A DNA stretch of 64,000 nucleotides from the NCBI RefSeq assembly GCF_008386695.1, contig NZ_VUOC01000004.1:3138576-3202575 (forward strand). The letters run 5' to 3'. This DNA is from Chitinophaga agrisoli. Its GTDB lineage: Bacteria; Bacteroidota; Bacteroidia; Chitinophagales; Chitinophagaceae. Under the pieces are notes generated by a model. It worked only from the letters and a program-made list of their open reading frames with translations. It ran no database searches and was not told the origin of the DNA. A program made the translations under genes and the position numbers. Shown here one piece after another: positions 36,900-44,142 of this stretch. The first letter of the stretch is position 1, and each line of letters begins with the position of its first letter.

Positions 36900-38444
36900 T
36901 CACCGCTCCATTAACTTTACAGCCTCTTCATCCTTATACCGGGCTGCCAGTATTCGCAGCTGGTGTTTTAAGCTGTCTGCGATCTGTGCATATGCTTTAT
37001 CCTGGTACACATTGTGCATTTCACCCGGATCTTTTCCAAGATCATAAAGCTCCCAGCTGTCTGTGGGACCATAGAAATGTACCAGGGTATATTTTTCCGT
37101 TCGTATACCGAAATGGGGGTATACATGGTGGGGCTGAGGAAACTCATAGTAATGGTAATAGGCTGCCTTACGCCAGTTTGCAGTATCGCCTTTTAGCAGT
37201 GGCAGGAAGGACTGCCCCTGTATATCTGCCGGCACTGATACGCCTGCGATGTCCAACATGGTAGGCGCCCAGTCAATGTTCACCATCAGATAGTTGAAGG
37301 TAGTGCCGGGCTTTATCACACCGGGGTAGCGTATCAGGAAAGACGTTTTCAAGGACTCTTCATAGATAAAGCGCTTATCGAACCAGCCATGCTCTCCCAG
37401 GTAAAAGCCCTGATCTGAGGCATATACGACCACGGTATTTTTTGCCAGCCCGCTTTGGTCGAGGTAATCCAACAGGGCGCCAATGTTCCTATCGAGAGAT
37501 CTGGCTGTTGACAGATAATCTTTCAGGTAGCGTTGGTATTTCCAGCGAACGAGGGTCTCCCCTTTGGGCTGCAGCTGGTCAAAGTCACGGCTTACTTTAC
37601 CCTCGTAATAATCCCGGAAGGTTTTCAGCTGACCGGGGGTAAAGCGGTTGTAGATAGGCCCTCTACCGTAATCTGCGTGAACCTTCAGGTCTTCTTTCAG
37701 GCGCATGGTCTTCTCAATGGTCATATCCTGGTCCTTAGCCGCTACGCGGCCTTTATAGTCATCCTGAAAATTGGGCGGTAAGGGGAAATCGATACTGTCG
37801 TAAGCGCCCAGATCCTGCAGGTCAGGGAGCCATTCGCGGTGGGTAGCTTTATGGCCTACTACCAGGAAAAAGGGCTGCGTAGTGTCGCGGTGCTGCAGCC
37901 AGCCGATGGAAGATTGCGTGATCAGGTCTGTCACATAGCCGGTATCGCGGGTGGTGTGCCCGCCTTTTTCGATAAAGTCCGGGTTATAGTAATCTCCCTG
38001 CCCGGGTAGTATGCGGAAATAGTCAAAGCCCTGTGGCAGGCTGTTCAGGTGCCATTTCCCGATCCAGGCGGTCTGATAGCCATTTTGTTGCAGGATACGG
38101 GGGAACAGCTGCTGGGATGCGTCAAACCTGGTGGTATCATTTAGCTTAAAGCCGTTCATATGGCTGTATTTGCCGGTGATGAACGTTGCCCGGCTAGGCC
38201 CGCAGATGGAGTTACCTACCAGGGCATTCCTGAAAAGAGCGCCTCCGCGGGCAATACGGTCTATATTAGGCGTTTGTACCAACTTACATCCATAGGCGCT
38301 GATAGCCTGGTAGGCGTGGTCATCTGAAAGGATAAATATAATATTCGGGCGTCTAGCAGCGGCAGTGTTGTCTTTCTGCGCCCGGGCGCAGGCACTGGTC
38401 AGCAACAAAAACAGTAGAAACAATAATTTAATGGGATCACTCAT
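36900..38444 (-). CDS. Secreted sulfatase (formylglycine type)
   Basis: This 514-residue enzyme has a signal peptide (LFLLFLLLTSACARAQ). The metal-binding Asp pair is at ILSDDH (residues 40-41). The sulfatase signature NSICGPSRATFITGKYSHMNG carries Cys81, which would be converted to formylglycine. The second conserved segment GYQTAWIGKWHL is present. Sulfatases remove sulfate esters from glycans, and this one matches those of the polysaccharide-degrading type in Bacteroidota. No formylglycine-generating enzyme is seen in the window. Its position next to the locus suggests a sulfated-glycan target, but that is not proven. Confidence 0.88.
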   Translation of the reverse strand: MSDPIKLLFLLFLLLTSACARAQKDNTAAARRPNIIFILSDDHAYQAISAYGCKLVQTPNIDRIARGGALFRNALVGNSICGPSRATFITGKYSHMNGFKLNDTTRFDASQQLFPRILQQNGYQTAWIGKWHLNSLPQGFDYFRILPGQGDYYNPDFIEKGGHTTRDTGYVTDLITQSSIGWLQHRDTTQPFFLVVGHKATHREWLPDLQDLGAYDSIDFPLPPNFQDDYKGRVAAKDQDMTIEKTMRLKEDLKVHADYGRGPIYNRFTPGQLKTFRDYYEGKVSRDFDQLQPKGETLVRWKYQRYLKDYLSTARSLDRNIGALLDYLDQSGLAKNTVVVYASDQGFYLGEHGWFDKRFIYEESLKTSFLIRYPGVIKPGTTFNYLMVNIDWAPTMLDIAGVSVPADIQGQSFLPLLKGDTANWRKAAYYHYYEFPQPHHVYPHFGIRTEKYTLVHFYGPTDSWELYDLGKDPGEMHNVYQDKAYAQIADSLKHQLRILAARYKDEEAVKLMER

Positions 38445-38575
38445 CTTTCCAATGTTTTACATGAATGTTTATGGCGCGGCTACAGTTTTTCATCATTAAG
38501 ATATAAAATAACCGCTTTCTTTTCCGATGAAATCAGAGATGAGGGGCATGCATGGATCTGGTAAGCGCATTTTAT

Positions 38576-38604
38576 GCATTGAAAAAATTTCAGTAAATTA
38601 GTAA
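38576..38604 (+). promoter_or_regulatory. Upstream element shared with 14338-14366
   Basis: Twenty-five of 29 bases match the element before the copy-1 peptide gene. It lies 247 bases before the copy-2 start codon. See the copy at 14338 for the comparison. Confidence 0.55.
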
Positions 38605-38749
38605 GGTTAACTATTCCTCAGCCCTCAAAATAATTAATCCTATGCGGACAAATGCCTATTTGCCGTTTTGCCTGATATCCGTCTCATCACTTGTGATAAC
38701 ACTCCGGATCCTTGCCAGCAAAGAATACTATTAGCAGCCCCTAAATTAT

Positions 38750-38822
38750 ATGCTGAACAACCACTCCATGGCATTGCCCCAAGGCCAAAGACAGGAGAGG
38801 ATTATTTAAATACTATTCCACT
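38750..38822 (+). promoter_or_regulatory. Conserved 5' leader, copy 2
   Basis: This leader is nearly identical to copy 1 up to the AGGAGAGGATTATT block. CCACTCC pairs with GGAGAGG at six of seven positions. The open frame from its ATG at 38750 has 19 codons and ends a few bases before the peptide gene, with a different C-terminus from the copy-1 frame. Confidence 0.5.
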
Positions 38823-38993
38823 ATGAAAAAGTTCACTCATCCCAAAAAACTTCAATTGAGCAAGATCAAAATTGCCAGTCTCAGTAAATCATGGCAGCAG
38901 GCGTTGAAAGGAGCGGGTGTTTGTTTAACCTCCCTAGCCCAGACCACCTGCCCTAATTGCACCCCCAGAGAAACCGTTTTTGATTGCGTATGA
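38823..38993 (+). CDS. Putative RiPP (lanthipeptide-like) precursor, copy 2
   Basis: This 56-residue peptide shares the leader KKLQLSKIKIASLSKS with copies 1 and 3. The junction reads LKGAGVCLTS and the core continues LAQTTCPNCTPRE with a terminal FDCV. The core has four Cys (34, 44, 47 and 55) and several Thr/Ser. The pattern C-L-T-S-x-x-x-T-[TS]-C is common to all three copies and fits precursors whose Ser/Thr are dehydrated and cross-linked to Cys. The gene is only 98 bases from copy 3, within a tandem unit of 269 bases. The function and the modification are inferred from pattern only. Confidence 0.62.
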   Translation: MKKFTHPKKLQLSKIKIASLSKSWQQALKGAGVCLTSLAQTTCPNCTPRETVFDCV

Positions 38994-39019
38994 TATGCTG
39001 TCACGACCCTAAAAACCAT

Positions 39020-39091
39020 ATGCTGAACAACCGCTCCACGGCATAGCATCCAGCTAAAGACAGGAGAGGACTATTTTAAATACTATCCACC
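39020..39091 (+). promoter_or_regulatory. Conserved 5' leader, copy 3
   Basis: This is the third copy of the leader. The paired segments read CCGCTCC and GGAGAGG, again six of seven positions, so the change A to G falls at the only unpaired position. The open frame from the ATG at 39020 stops after eight codons, so peptide coding is not what is conserved. Confidence 0.5.
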
Positions 39092-39262
39092 ATGAAAAAG
39101 GCCACGAATCCCAAAAAACTCCAATTGAGCAAGATCAAAATTGCGAACCTCAGTAAATCCAAACAAGCAGCATTGAAAGGCGGCGGTATCTGTTTAACGT
39201 CTTATGACGAGACCTCCTGCCCTACCTGTTCCCGTAAGGAAACGCTTTGTAACGCCATTTAA
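39092..39262 (+). CDS. Putative RiPP (lanthipeptide-like) precursor, copy 3
   Basis: This 56-residue peptide has the leader KKLQLSKIKIANLSKSKQ and a Gly-rich junction (LKGGGICLTS). The core reads SYDETSCPTCSRKE and ends TLCNAI. Of the three it fits the expected double-Gly cleavage pattern best. Cys34, 44, 47 and 53 occupy the same or shifted positions relative to copy 2. The terminal Val-type ending of copies 1 and 2 is replaced by Asn-Ala-Ile. A strong terminator follows, so it is probably the last gene of a two-gene transcript. Confidence 0.63.
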   Translation: MKKATNPKKLQLSKIKIANLSKSKQAALKGGGICLTSYDETSCPTCSRKETLCNAI

Positions 39263-39277
39263 CGGGCAAAAGACAGA

Positions 39278-39318
39278 CAGTGCCAGCGGTTGGCATGATA
39301 ATCCCTGGCACTGTTTAT
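39278..39318 (+). terminator. Terminator after the tandem peptide genes
   Basis: The eight-base stem CAGTGCCA/TGGCACTG (39278-39285 and 39306-39313) is followed by TTTATCT. The loop is 20 bases. Confidence 0.7.
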
Positions 39319-39422
39319 CTATGGATTCCCCAGAAGGCACACCCACCACATTAAAATAATAAAGTATATATTTAGCCTTCTAAGGGGACAGTCACTATAG
39401 CTATAATGATTGATTTTGAACT

Positions 39423-40751
39423 ATGCAAACATTTAATGATCAAATACAGCGAATAAAGGATAAACTTCCGGAAGCCCGGAAAGCGGACAAAGAGCTTAAC
39501 GCATTTGGCGCCAGCAGCCATAAATATCAGCTCAATAATCCTGTAACAGAAGAAGAAGCATTGAAGTTTGAGCAAGGGTATAGTATTCGTTTACCAGAAG
39601 ATTACAGATCCTTCGTGCTTCAGGTAGGAAGTGGCGGCATTGAGCACGAATATTCGGGGGCGGGACCTACTAGAATTTATGCTTTAGGGAAAGGATTAGA
39701 TCAGCTAATCCCACATATTGCCGGAGATTATCTGAAAGAGGCCTGTATCATTTACCCAGGAATGTCTGATGAATACTGGGCATCATTGACGGAAGATCTT
39801 CGCAACAACCATCATAAAATGGATGAGTCTGACTATGTAGATGCAACAGGTAAAATATTTGGCGGAATTCTTTTTATGGGGGATGATGTTGGGATTGTTT
39901 TAAATGGTCCACATATGGGCAGGGTGGTACATGTAGATTCATATGAATACAAGCCTGTATTTGCGTCTGAAAATAATTTTTTAGACTGGTATGAACAATG
40001 GCTTGACGGGATAATCTCTGGTGAACTGATAAGCCCGTATTCCAACCGGTTTGATCATACTATGGCTGGTACAGATATAGAAACAATCCGTGCTTTTGTG
40101 GATTCAAATATTCCTGGTGAACAGGACAATTGTTTGTATACCCTGCTGAGGAGAGAGGAGATCACGGCCACCACCATACAAATTATTGAAGCTCAACTTT
40201 CAACCAATGCGGGGAAATATAAGGAGCTATTGCTTCAAATACTCACAAAGTTTGATTACCAAAAGGCGAAGCCACATTTAATTGAGTACTCGCAAACTAA
40301 GCTTGCGTATGCGCTCATATTTGTTAATACGTATGCAAAAGACAGGTGTATTGAATGGATTACACTGATATATGAACATATAGACAGCATTAATGATTAT
40401 GGAACCTTTAATGCATGCCTCCACTTGCTTCATACAGCAGGAATTGAATCAGGCCAGCTACTGGTTCAATTCGCACAAAAAAAAGATGAGCACATACGAA
40501 TATCTGCACTTTATGCCCTGGGAAAATTGGAAGATAAGGCAGATTTTTTAGATGCTTTTATACAAGGGCTAGCGGATGACGCTCCTCTTGTGGTGGATGC
40601 TGCTTTACAAGCGCTTGCCGGCATAAAAGATCCCAGGCTTCCGGTACTTTACGCTCAAATTGCCGAAAAATTTGCCGGAGAAAAAGGGAAACGTATATAT
40701 TATCTTGCGGAGCGGTTAGCCGAATATGGATTAACCCATAAGAAAAACTAA
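39423..40751 (+). CDS. SUKH (SMI1/KNR4)-type protein with HEAT-like C-terminus
   Basis: This 442-residue protein has an N-terminal SMI1/KNR4 (SUKH) domain (about residues 40-185), recognised by EEALKFEQGYSIRLPEDYRSF, VGSGGI and the FLDWYEQWL ending. The C-terminal half (about 230-440) is helical with repeats like IRISALYALGKLEDK and DAALQALAGIKD, typical of HEAT/ARM superhelices. SUKH proteins often serve as immunity proteins against polymorphic toxins, but also have housekeeping roles. No toxin gene is next to it. Its place 160 bases downstream of the putative RiPP genes is suggestive but not evidence of function. Confidence 0.72.
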   Translation: MQTFNDQIQRIKDKLPEARKADKELNAFGASSHKYQLNNPVTEEEALKFEQGYSIRLPEDYRSFVLQVGSGGIEHEYSGAGPTRIYALGKGLDQLIPHIAGDYLKEACIIYPGMSDEYWASLTEDLRNNHHKMDESDYVDATGKIFGGILFMGDDVGIVLNGPHMGRVVHVDSYEYKPVFASENNFLDWYEQWLDGIISGELISPYSNRFDHTMAGTDIETIRAFVDSNIPGEQDNCLYTLLRREEITATTIQIIEAQLSTNAGKYKELLLQILTKFDYQKAKPHLIEYSQTKLAYALIFVNTYAKDRCIEWITLIYEHIDSINDYGTFNACLHLLHTAGIESGQLLVQFAQKKDEHIRISALYALGKLEDKADFLDAFIQGLADDAPLVVDAALQALAGIKDPRLPVLYAQIAEKFAGEKGKRIYYLAERLAEYGLTHKKN

Positions 40752-40787
40752 ACAGCTATATCAGAACTCAATTCTTTATATGTACAA

Positions 40788-41111
40788 GTGAACATTAAGA
40801 AAGAGCAGCTGGACCGTTTTTTCCAGGCCAAACTAATAACGCCTGCGGTCGATGCAGATTGGGTATCCTGGTGGAACAGCCGTGAAATGTACTCGCCATC
40901 AGAGTTGTCAGACATTCCTGTATATTCTAACGCCACCAATGGCGAGATATTTACCACGTTTTTAACAGATCCGCAAAGCGTCAGCTATGAACAGCGATCA
41001 GCGACAACCAGTACTTCCGAGCTTGACCCAGCCTTACTTGCCAACAGCTGCTTACATTCAAAGCGGCTACTGGTTTATAGAATTATGTGCCTGCTTAAAA
41101 TATCCTTATAA
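40788..41111 (+). CDS. Hypothetical small protein, possibly frameshifted
   Basis: A GTG start at 40788 (there is no suitable ATG) gives 107 residues beginning MNIKKEQLDRFFQAKLITPA. From about 40955 a second plus-strand frame becomes open and more protein-like, with PTAAYIQSGYWFIELCACLK, and ends at 41160. The annotated frame ends with the less natural CLHSKRLLVYRIMCLLK. This suggests a single-base shift within the last third, either a real frameshift or a sequencing error. No family was recognised for either form. It lies 36 bases downstream of the SUKH gene, possibly in the same operon. Confidence 0.4.
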   Translation: MNIKKEQLDRFFQAKLITPAVDADWVSWWNSREMYSPSELSDIPVYSNATNGEIFTTFLTDPQSVSYEQRSATTSTSELDPALLANSCLHSKRLLVYRIMCLLKISL

Positions 41112-41176
41112 TTTGCGCCGAAGCCCATTCAGAAACCAGGTTTTGCGTAACTTCTCGTTATAATTCGCCTTGTATT

Positions 41177-41479
41177 ATGGCTAATGGAAGCAAATCACCA
41201 CATATCCTCAATACTTCTACCAACCTGCTTGGGTTTTGTTTAATTGTACTGACCTCTATTAAAGTCATGCATTTTAATAACAGCACCCTTATCGACGATA
41301 GCACGGGCATTGCTTCGCTGTTATTAATGGCCAGTTGTTTTCTTTCCTTCTTATCTATGCGGTCGAATGACGCACGGAGGAGCGAGCGGCTGGAAAACGT
41401 GGCTGATTATGTTTTCCTGATCGCGCTGATCTGTGTAAGCGTTACCATTGTTTTCGTGTCTTTTAACCTGATCTCCTAG
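41177..41479 (+). CDS. Small three-helix membrane protein
   Basis: This 100-residue protein has three hydrophobic segments: residues 14-31 (TSTNLLGFCLIVLTSIKV), 42-60 (GIASLLLMASCFLSFLSM) and 75-97 (VFLIALICVSVTIVFVSF). The short loops carry charged residues. It has no recognised family. It lies between the hypothetical gene and the DUF3667 gene. Confidence 0.6.
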   Translation: MANGSKSPHILNTSTNLLGFCLIVLTSIKVMHFNNSTLIDDSTGIASLLLMASCFLSFLSMRSNDARRSERLENVADYVFLIALICVSVTIVFVSFNLIS

Positions 41480-41545
41480 ATCTGCAAGGAGGTCCGTTGC
41501 CGCTATGGCTGCCGTACCATCCAGAATTCGTACCTTTAATTACAT

Positions 41546-42394
41546 ATGCGACCGCATGTTATCAATAAGCCCCATTATTGCCCCACCTGCCTCCATAAAT
41601 TCAGCGGCGGCTATTGTTATAACTGTGGCGAAAAGTCCGTAGATCTTAATGAGCATGGCGTGAAGAAGTATTTAACGGATGCGCTGGATGCGTTTACACA
41701 TTTTGACGGAAAGTTCTTTAAGACGATCAAATACCTTATGCTTTACCCCGGCAAGCTGACTGTAGAGTATTTTGCCGGGCGGCGGGTAAAGCTGATGAAG
41801 CCATTGCAGTTATACCTGGTCATTACGCTGCTTTATTTTATCTTCCAGAAATCGTTTGATTTTTTCTATAACCACCTGGAGTATGTTGTTACGCAGCACG
41901 ATCAGCTCTCGCTTCAGGCAAAGGAATTGGCGCTGGGTAAGGCGGTGGCAAAGGGCTTGTCATTCGAAACCTTCACGCATACATTTAATCACGCGGCACA
42001 GGATAATGCCAAGGTCTTTATTTTCATACTCATTCCTGTACTGGGCCTGCTTTTATATATCCTGTTCTATCAGCGTTACAGGAAATACGTGCCCCACCTG
42101 ATATTTGCCACCCATTATTTCACCTTCTACCTTATTTCCTGGGCCCTGTATACCCGCCTGATCGCAGAACCGCTGATACATAACCGCCAGGGCTGGCTTT
42201 ATGAGCACAGGGAATGGTTATGGGGCTTCATTATCCTGATGAATACCCTTTACCTGGTATTGGCGCTCCGGCGTGTATATGCTAATAACTGGGGCTGGAC
42301 TATTATCAAAGGGCTTATAATAAGTCAATTGATGATCTATATAGGTACCGTGTATAAGCTGTTTATCACCTTCTTCACGTTATGGACCATTTGA
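41546..42394 (+). CDS. DUF3667 membrane protein with N-terminal zinc ribbon
   Basis: This 282-residue protein begins with a zinc ribbon, CPTC and CYNC (Cys12, Cys15, Cys24 and Cys27), followed by DAFTHFDGKFFKTIKYLMLYPGKLTVEYF-like sequence that is the landmark of DUF3667. Several membrane helices follow at about residues 90-110, 160-180 and 190-210, with others near the end. The family is widespread in Bacteroidota and has no assigned function. It is on its own transcript. Confidence 0.85.
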   Translation: MRPHVINKPHYCPTCLHKFSGGYCYNCGEKSVDLNEHGVKKYLTDALDAFTHFDGKFFKTIKYLMLYPGKLTVEYFAGRRVKLMKPLQLYLVITLLYFIFQKSFDFFYNHLEYVVTQHDQLSLQAKELALGKAVAKGLSFETFTHTFNHAAQDNAKVFIFILIPVLGLLLYILFYQRYRKYVPHLIFATHYFTFYLISWALYTRLIAEPLIHNRQGWLYEHREWLWGFIILMNTLYLVLALRRVYANNWGWTIIKGLIISQLMIYIGTVYKLFITFFTLWTI

Positions 42395-42449
42395 GGGCGA
42401 TAGACGATCAATGTAAATAAGCATACTGTAAGCATTCATTCATAGTTTT

Positions 42450-42492
42450 CCGGCCAGCTAAAAAGGTGCTCCTGATGTGCTTTTTAAGCCGG
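42450..42492. terminator. Candidate hairpin between converging genes
   Basis: Arms CCGGC (42450-42454) and GCCGG (42488-42492) enclose a second pairing of AAAAAG (42460-42465) with CTTTTT (42480-42485). It lies between the converging DUF3667 and reductase genes. No clear T run follows on either strand, so termination is only likely. Confidence 0.4.
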
Positions 42493-42548
42493 CCGGGAAA
42501 ACATATACCCTGGCGGGTGTTCTTTAAGAGGCACGATAGAAAATTTGC

Positions 42549-43115
42549 CTAACCGGCCTTTTGATAGCTAATAATTACCACCCCGGACTTTAATTGCGTT
42601 GCGCCTACAAATTGCAGCGGTTGCCTGGCTGCCATGCTGATCTTATCAAAAAGACGCACGCCGCCTTCATTGCCGGCTATCACCGGTTGAATGGAGAAAT
42701 GGTATTCATCTACCAATCCCAGCTTTGTTAATGCAGCTACGAGACCAGGGCTGCCGATGGTCAGCATATTCATGCTGCTGGTTTGTTTAAAATTGTTGAT
42801 CGCCTCCGCATCCATGCTTTTTACAATGATGGAGTTATTCCATTTAGTGGCCGCCAGGGTGGATGAGAATACAGTTTTGTCAATATCATTCAGTTTCCGG
42901 GCCATTTTAACCTGTGAAGCATGAGGGCTCCCACCTTCCAGGATGGGAGGCCATACGCCCTGGAACAACTCAAAGGTATTGCGGCCAAACGCCACCGTTT
43001 GCGTATTAGCAAGTAAACCATGCACGTATTCATGGAATTCAGCGTCTGCTATTACAAATTCGCTCCCTACAAAACCATCCGGCGTGGTATTGATCAATGC
43101 TATTAGTTTTCCCAT
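42549..43115 (-). CDS. Dihydrofolate reductase-like (RibD C-terminal) protein
   Basis: This 188-residue protein has the RibD_C fold signature: MGKLIALINTTPDGF at the N-terminus, FGRNTFELF and a substrate region ending in MLTIGSPGLVAALTKLGLVDEY. These are typical of the small DHFR-like reductases of unknown substrate rather than of true folate enzymes. It lies five bases downstream of the NmrA-like gene and is clearly in its operon. Confidence 0.8.
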   Translation of the reverse strand: MGKLIALINTTPDGFVGSEFVIADAEFHEYVHGLLANTQTVAFGRNTFELFQGVWPPILEGGSPHASQVKMARKLNDIDKTVFSSTLAATKWNNSIIVKSMDAEAINNFKQTSSMNMLTIGSPGLVAALTKLGLVDEYHFSIQPVIAGNEGGVRLFDKISMAARQPLQFVGATQLKSGVVIISYQKAG

Positions 43116-43120
43116 ATTGT

Positions 43121-44038
43121 TTATTTTATGTTTGAATAATGATCCCCTGGGGCGCCAAAGTCCATGGCGTGATGTAGGACAAACTGCTCAAAGGTGGTAG
43201 GCGTTACATTAAAAAGACGATGGGTATTGAGATCTATGCGTGCCTGCGGATGTTTACACCGTTCGGCTGTTTGGGCGGCGACCGCCTCCACAAAAAACGG
43301 AGGTAGGCCGGCGGCTAATAATGCCTGGCTGCGCTCTTCTATGGATATTGCGGCATAACGGACCGGATAGTTCGCGATCCTGGCAATGATAGCGGCTATT
43401 TCCGCCAAGGAAAGCGCTTCTGGGCCAGTGATCCGCAGACGCTGTGACTGATAACCTCCGCCGGCTAGCAGTGCCGCCGCTATTTTGGCGATATCCCGTA
43501 CATCTACCGGGGACATGCGGATATCTTCCAAAGGCAAACGCAGCTCACCGGTGGTCCTGATAGCAGCGGCCTCCCTTAAATAGACCTGCATAAACTGGCT
43601 GGGGCGCAGGTGGGTCCATTGCAGACCGGAGCGCTCCAGGTATCCTTCAATTTCATTATGCTCGCGGGTAAAGCGGAAATGTTGCGGGTTATAGCCTATC
43701 TGGGACTCCTCACCGGAAAATTTTATCACATGGGGCACGCCAGCTGCTTTACAGGCATCGATAAACGAACATTGTGTGTCCACCATCCTATCATTGGCAG
43801 AAGAGATGAGCAGCGCCCTTTCAATACCGGCCAGGGTCGGCTGCAGGCTATCCGGCTGCAACATATTGCCGGTTATGATCTCCACCTCAGGAATGCCGTC
43901 CCATATACGCGCTTTTTCCCGATCCCTGACAAGGGCCCGGACCGGCACCTGCTGCAGTATCAGCTCGCGGATCACCATAGCGCCACTTTGTCCGGTTGCC
44001 CCTGTAACCAGGACAGCCGCTTTTTTCTTTAGATCCAT
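43121..44038 (-). CDS. NmrA-like NAD(P)-binding protein
   Basis: This 305-residue protein has the atypical SDR/NmrA Gly motif VLVTGATGQSGAMV near residue 10 and the conserved FSGEE segment near residue 105. The family binds NAD(P)H and acts as a redox sensor or as a quinone or nucleoside-diphosphate-sugar oxidoreductase-like enzyme; this member is not assigned. It is the first gene of a two-gene operon with the reductase and is divergent from the GlxA-type regulator, which probably controls it. Confidence 0.85.
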   Translation of the reverse strand: MDLKKKAAVLVTGATGQSGAMVIRELILQQVPVRALVRDREKARIWDGIPEVEIITGNMLQPDSLQPTLAGIERALLISSANDRMVDTQCSFIDACKAAGVPHVIKFSGEESQIGYNPQHFRFTREHNEIEGYLERSGLQWTHLRPSQFMQVYLREAAAIRTTGELRLPLEDIRMSPVDVRDIAKIAAALLAGGGYQSQRLRITGPEALSLAEIAAIIARIANYPVRYAAISIEERSQALLAAGLPPFFVEAVAAQTAERCKHPQARIDLNTHRLFNVTPTTFEQFVLHHAMDFGAPGDHYSNIK

Positions 44039-44051
44039 TCTGTTTTTTATG

Positions 44052-44059
44052 CAAAACTA
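44052..44059 (-). promoter_or_regulatory. -7 promoter element of the NmrA-like operon
   Basis: On the minus strand TAGTTTTG matches TAnnTTTG exactly, 13 bases before the start codon at 44038. No good -33 box is seen. Confidence 0.5.
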
Positions 44060-44107
44060 TTCGCTACGAACGGCCTTAAAGGGGTGTGAATTTGACAACT
44101 TAGCGGG

Positions 44108-44138
44108 TTGTTTGTGCACGCCCGCCCATTTACATTTG
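44108..44138 (+). promoter_or_regulatory. Promoter of the GlxA-type regulator gene
   Basis: TACATTTG at 44131-44138 matches the -7 consensus exactly. TTG at 44108-44110 lies 20 bases upstream. The -7 box ends four bases before the ATG at 44143, so the transcript would be nearly leaderless. Confidence 0.55.
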
Positions 44139-44142
44139 GCAT

